From an uncultured Selenomonas sp. (lineage in GTDB: Bacteria > Bacillota > Negativicutes > Selenomonadales > Selenomonadaceae), in assembly GCA_937981305.1 (NCBI GenBank), contig CALJPB010000343.1:1-7711 (forward strand): a stretch of DNA of 7,711 bases, read 5' to 3'. The notes under the pieces are model-generated. The model was not told the DNA's origin and ran no database searches. It was given only the letters and a program-made list of their open reading frames with translations. Below, in pieces: positions 1-7,149 of the stretch; within the stretch, counting starts at the first letter, position 1, and each line of letters starts with the position of its first letter. The position numbers were made by a program, and so were the translations under genes.

Positions 1-702
1 GCGGCACGCAAGGCGGCAATCCTCGCCTCTCTCGCCTTTGATACAGTCATTGGATTTGAGGATGTCTCCGTGGAAGGCATCTCACACATCACCGAGGACG
101 ATATTGAATACGGACTCAATCTCGGCTATGTCATCAAACTCCTTGCAGTCGGACGTAATACGGAGGAGGGCATTGATGTCCGTGTTCATCCCGTATTTCT
201 CCCGAAAACGCATCCACTTGCCTCGGTGAACGGTGTGTTCAATGCGATTTTTGTGCGCGGCAATGTGATTGGTGACGCGATGTTCTACGGACGCGGTGCG
301 GGCTCTCTGCCGACGGCATCGGCTGTGGTCGCGGACATCATCGAGATTGCGCGTGATATTGTCTCCGGTACGACGGGACGGATGAAGTATAAGGTTGGGG
401 AGCGGAAGAAGTTCTGCCCCGTGGAAAAGACAAAGTCCTCTTACTATTTGCGCCTCGTTGTTGCGGATGAGCCGGGCGTTCTCGGCGAGATTGCAACGAT
501 CTTTGGACGTGCGAATGTCAGCCTAAAATCTGTCATTCAGGCGCGTTGGACGGAGGAGGGCGATGCGGAGATCGTCGCCGTGACTCATGTGGTGACCCAT
601 GCAGCTGCCTCCGCTGCCGTGGAGAAATTGCAGGCACTTCCCGTTGTGCGCGAGGTGCGAAGCATGATCCGCGTTGCGGATGGGCAGGAGGATTTGTTAT
701 GA
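1..702 (+). CDS. hom: Homoserine dehydrogenase, C-terminal part (5' end outside window)
   Basis: Catalyses NAD(P)H-dependent reduction of aspartate 4-semialdehyde to homoserine in the cytosol, the branch point to threonine and methionine. The frame is open from base 1 and gives 233 residues; family members with an ACT domain are about 430, so roughly the N-terminal 45% (the nucleotide-binding fold) is missing. The first residues, AARKAAILASLAF, match the catalytic-domain helix in which the lysine (residue 4 here) is the conserved catalytic Lys. The block around residues 77-115 (VNGVFNAIFVRGN, then YGRGAGSLPTASAVVAD) is the conserved end of the catalytic domain. From about residue 146 an ACT domain begins (YYLRLVVADEPGVLGEIATI), in other family members the site of threonine feedback control; allosteric regulation here is inferred. 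The stop (700-702) overlaps the thrB start in an ATGA, so the two are probably translationally coupled. Confidence 0.96.
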   Translation, partial: AARKAAILASLAFDTVIGFEDVSVEGISHITEDDIEYGLNLGYVIKLLAVGRNTEEGIDVRVHPVFLPKTHPLASVNGVFNAIFVRGNVIGDAMFYGRGAGSLPTASAVVADIIEIARDIVSGTTGRMKYKVGERKKFCPVEKTKSSYYLRLVVADEPGVLGEIATIFGRANVSLKSVIQARWTEEGDAEIVAVTHVVTHAAASAAVEKLQALPVVREVRSMIRVADGQEDLL

Positions 703-1649
703 GCGAACGCTCAGTACGGGTTCGTGTTCCTGCAACGAGCGCGAACCTTGGCCCGGGGTTTGATGCACTTGGCATAGCCTGTACGCTCTACAATGAGATG
801 ACGCTGACACTCACGCGCGAGCCCTGGCTGCACATTTCTGCGCACGGTGAAGGTGCGGCATACATCCCATCGGATGAGCGCAATATTGTATGGAAATCCA
901 TTCAGTATCTTCTGGAGCGCGCGGGTCGTGTGGATGAGTTTCAGGGCGCACGGATTCGGATGAGTAACCGTATCCCTCTTTCGCGAGGGCTTGGGAGCAG
1001 CGCGACGGCGATTGTCGCGGGACTTACGGCGGCAAATGCGCTTGTGGGTAGTCCGTTCAGTCGTGATGATCTCCTACAGCTTGCAACGGATATTGAGGGA
1101 CATCCCGACAATGTTGCCCCAGCGATCTACGGTGGATTTACGGTGAATACGGTGACGGATGGTCATGTGGAGTGCTTTTCCTTCTTGCCCCGCATCTTTT
1201 TGCGCCTTGTCGTTATGGTACCGGACTTCTATCTCTCGACGAAATCCGCACGGCAGGTACTGCCGTCTGAAGTCCCGATGAAGGATGCCGTGTTCAATAT
1301 CAGCCATGCGGCGATGATGGTTGCGGCTCTTGCACGTGGCTCGGAGAAGCATCTCGAAAATGCGTTTGCTGATGCGCTTCACCAGAACTACCGTGCTCCG
1401 CTCATCCCGGGGATGTTTGATGTCTTTGCTGCGGCGAAGAAGGCGGGGGCGTATGGCGCAGCGCTCAGCGGAGCGGGGCCCTGCCTCATTGCTTTTGTTC
1501 CTGAACACCGCAAGTGTACGGAGGCGGTTGCAGCGGCCATGCAGGATGCCTTCCGTGCCCATGAAATTGAGGCGCGTCCACTGCACCTGCGTCTGGACAC
1601 GAAAGGCGCACGTGTTCTGCGCCGCAGGGATATGAATGCAAAACGATGA
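699..1649 (+). CDS. thrB: Homoserine kinase (GHMP kinase family)
   Basis: Phosphorylates homoserine with ATP to O-phosphohomoserine, the substrate of threonine synthase. The protein is 316 residues, normal for bacterial ThrB. Visible motifs: the N-terminal VRVPATSANLGPGFDALG (residues 8-25), the GHMP ATP-binding loop PLSRGLGSSATA (93-104), EGHPDNVAPAIYGG (133-146) and the C-terminal glycine-rich motif GAALSGAGP (253-261). An upstream in-frame extension to 546 exists, but the start at 699 is preferred: AGGAGG lies at 686-691, 7 nt before it, and homology begins right there. The ATG overlaps the hom TGA by 4 bp. A strong terminator follows 5 nt after the stop, so this is the last gene of its unit. 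Threonine synthase (thrC) is not between hom and thrB here and must lie elsewhere if present. Confidence 0.97.
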   Translation: MSERSVRVRVPATSANLGPGFDALGIACTLYNEMTLTLTREPWLHISAHGEGAAYIPSDERNIVWKSIQYLLERAGRVDEFQGARIRMSNRIPLSRGLGSSATAIVAGLTAANALVGSPFSRDDLLQLATDIEGHPDNVAPAIYGGFTVNTVTDGHVECFSFLPRIFLRLVVMVPDFYLSTKSARQVLPSEVPMKDAVFNISHAAMMVAALARGSEKHLENAFADALHQNYRAPLIPGMFDVFAAAKKAGAYGAALSGAGPCLIAFVPEHRKCTEAVAAAMQDAFRAHEIEARPLHLRLDTKGARVLRRRDMNAKR

Positions 1650-1654
1650 TTTTT

Positions 1655-1705
1655 GCCGGTTTTACAGGTCATTTTTTGAATGACTGTGAAACTGGCAATT
1701 TTTTT
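1655..1705 (+). terminator. Rho-independent terminator after thrB
   Basis: Arm 1655-1673 pairs with 1679-1696: 18 base pairs, with two G-U wobbles (1658/1693 and 1663/1688) and one bulged G at 1668, around a 5-nt TTTTG loop. Two A residues and a run of seven T (1699-1705) follow. The hairpin lies 5 nt after the thrB stop and 12 nt before the predicted -35 of the arg promoter, so it separates the hom-thrB transcript from the arg operon. Pairing was done by eye, without an energy calculation. Confidence 0.9.
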
Positions 1706-1715
1706 GCTAAAAGGG

Positions 1716-1753
1716 CTTGAAAAATATGCAATAAAGATGTATATTTATAAAAT
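1716..1753 (+). promoter_or_regulatory. Candidate paired ARG boxes (ArgR/AhrC operator)
   Basis: Two 17-18 nt AT-rich elements, 1716-1732 and 1736-1753, are separated by 3 bp. The first, CTTGAAAAATATGCAAT, fits the Bacillus-type ARG box CATGAATAAAAATKCAAK at 15 of 17 positions if one base is deleted from the centre. The second, GATGTATATTTATAAAAT, fits at 11 of 18. Both overlap the predicted -35 and -10, as expected for repression by an arginine-bound ArgR hexamer. Paired boxes 3 bp apart are known from E. coli arg operators. AT-rich DNA can match by chance and no argR gene is in the window, so this is an inference. Confidence 0.5.
1717..1745 (+). promoter_or_regulatory. Predicted sigma70/sigmaA promoter of the arg operon
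   Basis: TTGAAA at 1717-1722 (5 of 6 to the -35 consensus) and TATATT at 1740-1745 (5 of 6 to the -10 consensus) are separated by exactly 17 nt in an AT-rich island. The expected transcription start is near 1752, giving a leader of about 30 nt, too short for a riboswitch or T-box. It is the only good promoter seen ahead of argC and follows a terminator, which supports it. No transcript data. Confidence 0.75.
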
Positions 1754-1770
1754 CCTTTTGGGAATGAAAT

Positions 1771-1785
1771 GGAGGGAGAAGCGTG
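1771..1785 (+). promoter_or_regulatory. Ribosome binding site that fixes the GTG start of argC
   Basis: GGAGGG at 1771-1776 sits 6 nt before the GTG at 1783-1785. No ATG in the argC frame lies between the promoter and this point, and the Rossmann motif begins only six residues downstream, so GTG is the likely start codon. Confidence 0.85.
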
Positions 1786-2817
1786 AAGGCAAGTGTTGTC
1801 GGAGCATCCGGATATGCGGGTGAAGAGTTGATTCGCCTGCTGCATGGCCATCCGTTTGTTGAGGTCGCACATCTGACATCGGAGCGGCATACAGGGGAAC
1901 GGATATCGAAACTTTATCCACACTTGAAGAATATTTATGAGAATAAACTCGAATCAATGGAGGATGTAAGGCGTATCGCTGAGGACAGTGACGTGCTCTT
2001 CGTTGCGCTCCCGCATGGACACGCAATGAAGATTGTGCAGGAGGTTTCTGCGTGCCCCGTACGCATCATTGATCTCGGAGCGGACTATCGTTTTGCGGAT
2101 ACTGCCATCTATGAGCAGTGGTATCATGTGGCGCATTGTGATCCTCATGCGGATCGTGCCTATGGTCTGGCGGAGCTCTACCGTGAGCAGGTGCGGACGG
2201 CGCGGATCATTGGGAATGCCGGATGCTATACGACAGCAAGCATTCTCGCGCTTGCTCCGCTTGTCAAAGCGCATCTGGTGCAGATCGATTCCATCCTTGT
2301 CGATGCGGTGTCCGGCGTATCGGGAGCGGGACGTTCTCCGAAGGAAAGTACACACTACCCGGAGTTCTATGACAGCTTTACAGCATATGGAGCAGTATCA
2401 CATCGCCATACACCGGAGATCGAGCAGGCTCTTGCTGATGTGGGTGGTAGCCCCGTTACCATTAACTTTACGCCGCACCTTGCACCGATCTCACGCGGCA
2501 TTCTGGCAACCTGTTACGCGACGCTGTGCGAGGGGGTTACGGCAGAGGATGTCGATGGCACCTATGAAAAAATGTATGCGGATGAATTCTTTATTCGACT
2601 GATTGGACGCGGCGCATATCCTGCAACAAAGTATGTGCGTGGTACGAACTACTGTGATATTGCGTGGCACATCGACCCACGCACACATCGTGTGATCGTA
2701 TTCTCAGCCATCGACAATCTAGTCAAAGGGGCTGCGGGGCAGGCGATCCAGAATATGAATATTGCATTTGGCATGGATGAACGTGCGGGGCTCGATCTTG
2801 TGCCTATGTATCCGTAA
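1783..2817 (+). CDS. argC: N-acetyl-gamma-glutamyl-phosphate reductase
   Basis: Reduces N-acetylglutamyl 5-phosphate with NADPH to N-acetylglutamate 5-semialdehyde, the third step of the acetylated arginine route. The protein has 344 residues, the usual length. It opens with the dinucleotide-binding motif VVGASGYAGEEL (residues 5-16). The catalytic cysteine is Cys148 in GNAGCYTT, VSGVSGAGR (176-184) follows, and HRHTPEIEQ (207-215) carries the conserved active-site His. C-terminal NLVKGAAGQAIQNMN (312-326) is the family signature. Start is GTG at 1783 (see its ribosome binding site). It is the first gene of the arg operon and contains several TCA and CTA codons (residues 58, 206, 308 and 313), unlike the downstream genes. 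argJ follows after 31 nt. Confidence 0.98.
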   Translation: MKASVVGASGYAGEELIRLLHGHPFVEVAHLTSERHTGERISKLYPHLKNIYENKLESMEDVRRIAEDSDVLFVALPHGHAMKIVQEVSACPVRIIDLGADYRFADTAIYEQWYHVAHCDPHADRAYGLAELYREQVRTARIIGNAGCYTTASILALAPLVKAHLVQIDSILVDAVSGVSGAGRSPKESTHYPEFYDSFTAYGAVSHRHTPEIEQALADVGGSPVTINFTPHLAPISRGILATCYATLCEGVTAEDVDGTYEKMYADEFFIRLIGRGAYPATKYVRGTNYCDIAWHIDPRTHRVIVFSAIDNLVKGAAGQAIQNMNIAFGMDERAGLDLVPMYP

Positions 2818-2836
2818 AGTGGTTTCGTAAGTGAAC

Positions 2837-2851
2837 GGAGGAATATATATG
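2837..2851 (+). promoter_or_regulatory. Ribosome binding site that decides the argJ start
   Basis: GGAGGA at 2837-2842 lies 6 nt before ATG 2849-2851. An in-frame GTG at 2831 would make this ribosome site part of the coding region and has no site of its own, so the ATG at 2849 is preferred. Confidence 0.85.
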
Positions 2852-4060
2852 TTTAGCGAAGCAAGTGCAAAGATGGGCGTTACCTATCCGAAGGGATTTC
2901 AGGCGGCAGGGGTCAAAGCCGGTATTAAGAAGAGCGGCAATCTTGACGTTGCTGTCATTTATACCGAAAAGAAAGCTGCCGTTGCGGGCACGTTTACGAA
3001 GAACGCCGTTGCCGCCGCACCCGTGCACGTCTCGAAGACGGTTGTCGCGACACATACGGCGCACGCCATTGTCGCAAATGCGGGCTGTGCGAATGCGTGT
3101 ACGGGCGCACAGGGCGAGGCAGATGCCGCCGCCATGCAGAAGATTGCGGCAGATGCGCTCGGCTGCACGTCAGCGGATGTCATTGTCGGTTCGACGGGCA
3201 TCATTGGCCAGCTTCTACCGATGGACAAGGTGGAGCAGGGGATTCATGCGGCTGTCAAGGCACTCTCTGTGGATGGCAGCGAGGATGCGGGCAATGCAAT
3301 CATCACGACGGATACCTACTCCAAGGCAGGGGCAGCCTCCGTCATGATCGGCGGAAAGGAAGTCCGTTTTGGTATTATTGCAAAGGGCTCGGGCATGATT
3401 CGCCCCGATATGGCGACGGTGCTCTGCTTTATTACAACGGACGCGGATATCGACGGTGTGCTCCTGCAGGATGCTTTGTCGGAGGTCATTGAGCACAGTC
3501 TCAATATGATCTCAATCGACGGTGATATGAGTACAAACGATATGGCAATTGTCCTTGCCAACGGTGCAGCGGGGAATCCGAAGATCACGGAGAAGAATGC
3601 GGACTACGAGGCGTTCAAGGAGACCCTACTCGCACTCTGCCAGGGCATCTCGGAAAAGATTGCGGCAGATGGTGAGGGAGCGACCAAGTTCATCACGGTT
3701 CATGTGAAGGGCGCAAAATCGTTTGTCGATGCGAAGACCGTCGGTATGAGTGTCGCGAACAGCCCCCTCGTCAAGACGGCGTTCTTTGGCGAAGATCCGA
3801 ACTGGGGGCGCGTGATCTGCGCGGTCGGCTATGCGGGTGTGCCGATGAATCCCAATCATACAACGGTGAAGTTTGGCGGGATTCCCGTCTATGCGGATGG
3901 CATGGGCGTATCCTACGATGCGGATGCGCTGCGTACGGTGATGACGTCGCATGATATTGTTGTCGAGGTCGATTTGAAAGACGGGGATGCTGAGGCAAAA
4001 GTATGGACCTGTGACTTCTCCTATGAATATGTGAAGATCAACGGTGAATATCACACCTGA
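2849..4060 (+). CDS. argJ: Glutamate N-acetyltransferase ArgJ (ornithine acetyltransferase, possibly bifunctional)
   Basis: Transfers the acetyl group of N-acetylornithine to glutamate, releasing ornithine and regenerating N-acetylglutamate; bifunctional members also use acetyl-CoA. With the ATG at 2849 it has 403 residues, typical for the family. The precursor cleaves itself into alpha and beta chains at the Ala-Thr bond of the MATVL motif: here Ala189-Thr190 within KGSGMIRPDMATVL, Thr190 being the expected nucleophile. The position before MAT is Asp187, where Asn is common. STGIIG (115-120) supplies the oxyanion-hole Thr-Gly; DGDMSTND (224-231), GEGATK (275-280) and FGEDPNWGR (313-321) are further family blocks, and the end EYVKINGEYHT is typical. 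The absence of argA or argE in this operon fits acetyl recycling; whether it also acts as an acetylglutamate synthase cannot be told from sequence by eye. Confidence 0.97.
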   Translation: MFSEASAKMGVTYPKGFQAAGVKAGIKKSGNLDVAVIYTEKKAAVAGTFTKNAVAAAPVHVSKTVVATHTAHAIVANAGCANACTGAQGEADAAAMQKIAADALGCTSADVIVGSTGIIGQLLPMDKVEQGIHAAVKALSVDGSEDAGNAIITTDTYSKAGAASVMIGGKEVRFGIIAKGSGMIRPDMATVLCFITTDADIDGVLLQDALSEVIEHSLNMISIDGDMSTNDMAIVLANGAAGNPKITEKNADYEAFKETLLALCQGISEKIAADGEGATKFITVHVKGAKSFVDAKTVGMSVANSPLVKTAFFGEDPNWGRVICAVGYAGVPMNPNHTTVKFGGIPVYADGMGVSYDADALRTVMTSHDIVVEVDLKDGDAEAKVWTCDFSYEYVKINGEYHT

Positions 4061-4072
4061 GGGAGGGATTCG

Positions 4073-4957
4073 ATGTATTCCGATCAGGACAAGGCGGAGA
4101 TTCTCGTAGACGCACTCCCGTACATTCAAGAGTTCTACGGGACGACCGTCGTTATCAAATACGGCGGAAACGCCATGATCAATGACGCGCTCAAGGAAAA
4201 TGTCATGCGCGACGTGGCACTGATGAAATTTGTCGGCATCCGCCCGATTCTCGTACATGGCGGAGGTCCCGAGATCACGGGGTTCCTCAAGAAGGTTGGA
4301 AAGGAGTCCGCCTTCGTCTCGGGGCTTCGCGTGACGGATGAGGAGACGGTGGAGATCGCCGAGATGGTGCTCGACGGCAAGCTGAACTCGGAGATTGTGG
4401 GACTGCTCAACCTGCGCGGCGTGCGTGCCGTCGGACTCAGTGGGAAGGACGCAGGACTTATCAAGGCGCAGAAGAAGCTCGCCACGGTGTATGAAAACGA
4501 TACGGCACATCAGGTCGATATTGGCTATGTCGGCGAGGTCACGGAGATCGACACGGGTATCATCGCCGATCTCCTTAATCAAGGCTATGTTCCTGTCATT
4601 GCCCCCATCGGCATGGGTGCGCATGGGGAGAGCTACAACATCAACGCAGACTATGTTGCGGCGGAGATTGCGGGCGCACTGCACGCGGAGAAACTGCTGC
4701 TCCTTACAGATGTGGAGGGTGTCTACAAGAACTTTGCGGATAAGAGCAGCTTTCTCTCGCAGCTTCGTATGGATGAGGCAAGGGAATACATCCGCAGTGG
4801 TATCATTGAGGGCGGCATGATCCCGAAGGTCGAGGCGTGCCTCCGTGCGCTTGAGGCGGGGGCACATAAGGCGCATATCATTGACGGTCGCTTGGCACAC
4901 TCCATCATCTTGGAGATCTTCACCTCGCGCGGTATTGGAACAATGGTACTTCGGTAG
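4073..4957 (+). CDS. argB: N-acetylglutamate kinase, arginine-sensitive type
   Basis: Phosphorylates N-acetylglutamate with ATP to N-acetylglutamyl 5-phosphate. At 294 residues it is longer than the arginine-insensitive E. coli enzyme (about 258). Motifs of the amino-acid kinase fold: VVIKYGGNAM (26-35, Lys29 in phosphate binding), LVHGGGPEI (60-68), Arg86 in SGLRVTDEE, YNINADYVAAEIA (188-200), LLLLTDVEGVY (208-218) and GGMIPKVEACL (247-257). The N-terminal helix AEILVDALPYIQEFYG (8-23) and the C-terminal HSIILEIFTSRGIGT (276-290) match the features of hexameric, arginine-inhibited kinases such as those of Pseudomonas and Thermotoga. Feedback inhibition by arginine is therefore inferred. A GGAGG site at 4062-4066 precedes the ATG by 6 nt. 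The gap to argJ is 12 nt and to argD 12 nt. Confidence 0.98.
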   Translation: MYSDQDKAEILVDALPYIQEFYGTTVVIKYGGNAMINDALKENVMRDVALMKFVGIRPILVHGGGPEITGFLKKVGKESAFVSGLRVTDEETVEIAEMVLDGKLNSEIVGLLNLRGVRAVGLSGKDAGLIKAQKKLATVYENDTAHQVDIGYVGEVTEIDTGIIADLLNQGYVPVIAPIGMGAHGESYNINADYVAAEIAGALHAEKLLLLTDVEGVYKNFADKSSFLSQLRMDEAREYIRSGIIEGGMIPKVEACLRALEAGAHKAHIIDGRLAHSIILEIFTSRGIGTMVLR

Positions 4958-4969
4958 GCAGGAGCGATC

Positions 4970-6187
4970 ATGAAGAACAAACATGAAATTATGGCACGGG
5001 ATACGGCGAGCTATCTGCCGGTATTTTCCCGTTATCCGATTGTCCTCGACCACGGGGAAGGTTCGTATGTATGGGATGTGAACGGGCGCAAGTATCTCGA
5101 TGCGCTCGGCGGTATCGCGGTGAACGTGCTCGGGCATAACTATGCGCCGCTTGTCGATGCGATTGCCGAACAGGCAAAACGGCTCATTCATGTGTCGAAC
5201 CTCTACTATACTGAGCCGCAGGCAGATGCAGCGGCAAAACTGTCGAGACTTACGACGGATGGCAAGGTGTTCTTCGGAAACTCGGGTGCGGAGGCGAACG
5301 AGGGGGCAATCAAGGCTGCACGCAAATACGGGCATACGATCCATCCAGAGAAGTCGCAAGTCATCACGGCTCTGGGCAGTTTTCACGGGCGTACGCTCGC
5401 GACCCTGACCGCAACGGGACAGGAGAAGTTTCACAAGGGCTTCGCGCCGCTGCCGCAGGGGTTTGACTATGTGGCGTTCAACGACATTGCGGCACTCGAA
5501 GCACGGATGAGCGAGAATACGGCGGCGGTCATGCTCGAACCGATCCAGGGCGAGGGCGGCGTGCGTACCCCTGCGGACGGATATTTGCAGCAGGTACGGG
5601 CACTCTGTGACAAGTATGATGCGCTCCTGATCTTTGACGAGATCCAGACGGGCATGGGGCGCACGGGCTGTTTCTACGCCTATGAGAGCTGCGGTGTCAC
5701 CCCCGACATCGTGACGCTTGCCAAGGGGCTTGCGGGCGGCGTGCCGATCGGGGCATTCGTCGTCACGGAGAAGGTCGCGGCGGCATTTCACGCGGGCGAT
5801 CACGGGTCGACGTTCGGCGGGAACCCACTGGCGTGCGCGGCGGCAAATGTCGTGCTTGATGCGGTTGCAAATGATCATTTTCTTGCAGGAGTGCGGGACG
5901 TGGGCACACATTTCAAACAGGCACTCACAGACTTGCAGAGCAAATATCCCGCACATATCGCGGAGGTGCGCGGTGCAGGGCTGATCCTCGGTATGGAGAT
6001 GCAGAGGAATGAGGATGCGGCGGCAATCGCTCGACGGATGTTGGAGCAGGGCGTTATTATCAACTGCACGGCAGGGAATGTCCTGCGCTTTATCCCGCCG
6101 CTGATCTTTACGAAGAATGAAGTGGATGAACTCATCCGTGTATTGGATCGCTGTATCCTTGACATATGTGACCGAGGGGGATTATGA
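4970..6187 (+). CDS. argD: Acetylornithine aminotransferase
   Basis: PLP-dependent class III aminotransferase that converts N-acetylglutamate 5-semialdehyde and glutamate to N-acetylornithine and 2-oxoglutarate. It has 405 residues, normal for ArgD. Visible: GNSGAEANEGAIKAARKY (103-120, cofactor phosphate site), SFHGRT (137-142), LEPIQGEGG (189-197), LIFDEIQTGMGRTG (220-233) with Asp223 contacting the pyridine nitrogen, LAKGLAGGVPIGA (250-262) with the Schiff-base Lys252, and GSTFGGNPLACA (279-290). AGGAG at 4960-4964 lies 5 nt before the ATG. A second in-frame ATG (residue 8) has no better site. Some ArgD enzymes also act in lysine synthesis on succinyl-diaminopimelate; that cannot be judged here. 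The stop overlaps argF by 4 bp. Confidence 0.97.
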   Translation: MKNKHEIMARDTASYLPVFSRYPIVLDHGEGSYVWDVNGRKYLDALGGIAVNVLGHNYAPLVDAIAEQAKRLIHVSNLYYTEPQADAAAKLSRLTTDGKVFFGNSGAEANEGAIKAARKYGHTIHPEKSQVITALGSFHGRTLATLTATGQEKFHKGFAPLPQGFDYVAFNDIAALEARMSENTAAVMLEPIQGEGGVRTPADGYLQQVRALCDKYDALLIFDEIQTGMGRTGCFYAYESCGVTPDIVTLAKGLAGGVPIGAFVVTEKVAAAFHAGDHGSTFGGNPLACAAANVVLDAVANDHFLAGVRDVGTHFKQALTDLQSKYPAHIAEVRGAGLILGMEMQRNEDAAAIARRMLEQGVIINCTAGNVLRFIPPLIFTKNEVDELIRVLDRCILDICDRGGL

Positions 6188-7119
6188 TGAACAAGGGCAT
6201 GGACTTACTCTCCATTCATGAGCTGAGTGCGGATGATGTGGAGGAGATTCTGACGCTCGCCGCTGATCTCAAGGCAAAGCAGAAGGCGGGCATTCCGCAT
6301 AAACTGCTTGCGGGAAAGACGCTCGGCATGATCTTTGAGAAATCCTCGACGCGGACGCGCGTGTCGTTCGAGGTCGGGATGTATCAGCTCGGTGGACAGG
6401 CACTCTTTCTCAGCAGCCGTGACCTGCAGCTTGGGCGCGGCGAGCCGATCAAGGATACGGCGCGCGTGCTCTCGCGCTATCTCGACGGCATCATGATCCG
6501 TACCTATGGGCATGAACGCATTGAGGAGCTGGCTCGCTATGCGGATATTCCTGTCATCAACGCGCTCAGCGACCTTCTGCATCCGTGTCAGGCACTTACC
6601 GACCTGCTTACGATTCGTGAGTACAAGGGCAAGAATCTCGCGGGTCTCAAGATGGCGTACGTCGGCGACGGCAACAATATGACGCACTCGCTCATGTATG
6701 CAGCGGCAAAGGTCGGCATGAATTTCGCGGCGGCAACTCCCGAGGGCTACGAGCCAAATGCCGAGGTCGTTGCAAATGCAAAGGCGGATGCAGCGGCAAC
6801 GGGAGCGACGGTCACAATCACGCACGACCCGATGGAAGCGGTCGAGGGCGCGGATGTCATCGTCACGGATACATGGGCGAGCATGGGGCAGGAGGCGGAA
6901 CACGACGCGCGTACGGCGGTGTTCCGTCCCTATCAGGTCAACCGTGCGCTTGTCGATTCCGCTGACGCTCGCTGCATCGTGATGCACTGTCTGCCTGCCT
7001 ATCGGGGAGAGGAGATCACGGAGGATGTCTTTGAGGAGTTTGCCGATGTGATCTTTGACGAGGCGGAGAACCGCCTCCACGTCCAAAAGGCGATCATGGC
7101 GCTCGTTATGAGTGACTGA
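6184..7119 (+). CDS. argF: Ornithine carbamoyltransferase (anabolic by context)
   Basis: Makes citrulline from ornithine and carbamoyl phosphate. The 311-residue length is typical. Carbamoyl-phosphate motif SSTRTR (54-59), RTYGH (106-110) and HPCQALTDL (133-141), then the ornithine-domain motifs GDGNN (161-165), DTWASMGQE (229-237) and HCLPAYRGEE (268-277, with the catalytic Cys269). Placement among the biosynthetic arg genes, with no arcA or arcC nearby, argues for the anabolic rather than the catabolic (arcB) role. The ATG at 6184 overlaps the argD TGA by 4 bp; GAGG at 6174-6177 gives 6 nt spacing. A second ATG directly follows at 6187, so the protein may be one residue shorter. Coupled translation with argD is likely. 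Confidence 0.97.
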   Translation: MMNKGMDLLSIHELSADDVEEILTLAADLKAKQKAGIPHKLLAGKTLGMIFEKSSTRTRVSFEVGMYQLGGQALFLSSRDLQLGRGEPIKDTARVLSRYLDGIMIRTYGHERIEELARYADIPVINALSDLLHPCQALTDLLTIREYKGKNLAGLKMAYVGDGNNMTHSLMYAAAKVGMNFAAATPEGYEPNAEVVANAKADAAATGATVTITHDPMEAVEGADVIVTDTWASMGQEAEHDARTAVFRPYQVNRALVDSADARCIVMHCLPAYRGEEITEDVFEEFADVIFDEAENRLHVQKAIMALVMSD

Positions 7120-7136
7120 TTTATATTTCTAAGGAG

Positions 7137-7149
7137 ATGTTTCAAACAT
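7137..7149. repeat. Perfect 13-nt palindrome over the argG start region
   Basis: ATGTTTCAAACAT is a perfect inverted repeat (6 bp arms, central C at 7143) that begins right after the AAGGAG at 7131-7136 and ends in the argG start codon. As RNA it could form only a weak 4-bp stem with a 5-nt loop. A function is not shown; chance is quite possible. Confidence 0.4.

Noticed and set aside
546..698. Longer thrB start about 51 codons upstream
   Set aside because: It would overlap the coding sequence of the hom ACT domain in another frame, and family homology plus the AGGAGG at 686-691 place the start at 699.
1746..1782. Riboswitch, T-box or leader-peptide attenuator before argC
   Set aside because: The predicted leader is only about 30 nt, with no T-box sequence, no second terminator and no arginine-rich leader peptide.
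2831..2848. GTG start for argJ at 2831
   Set aside because: The GGAGGA ribosome site lies inside this extension and is placed correctly for the ATG at 2849.
3626..5956. A 776-codon antisense reading frame opposite argJ, argB and argD
   Set aside because: It lies codon-for-codon opposite three clearly recognised genes, resembles no protein family I know, and follows directly from the lack of TTA, CTA and TCA codons in the sense strand.
6205..7086. A 293-codon antisense reading frame opposite argF
   Set aside because: Same cause: it is in register with argF and ends at the sense TTA codon at 6205-6207. No family motif or ribosome site supports it.
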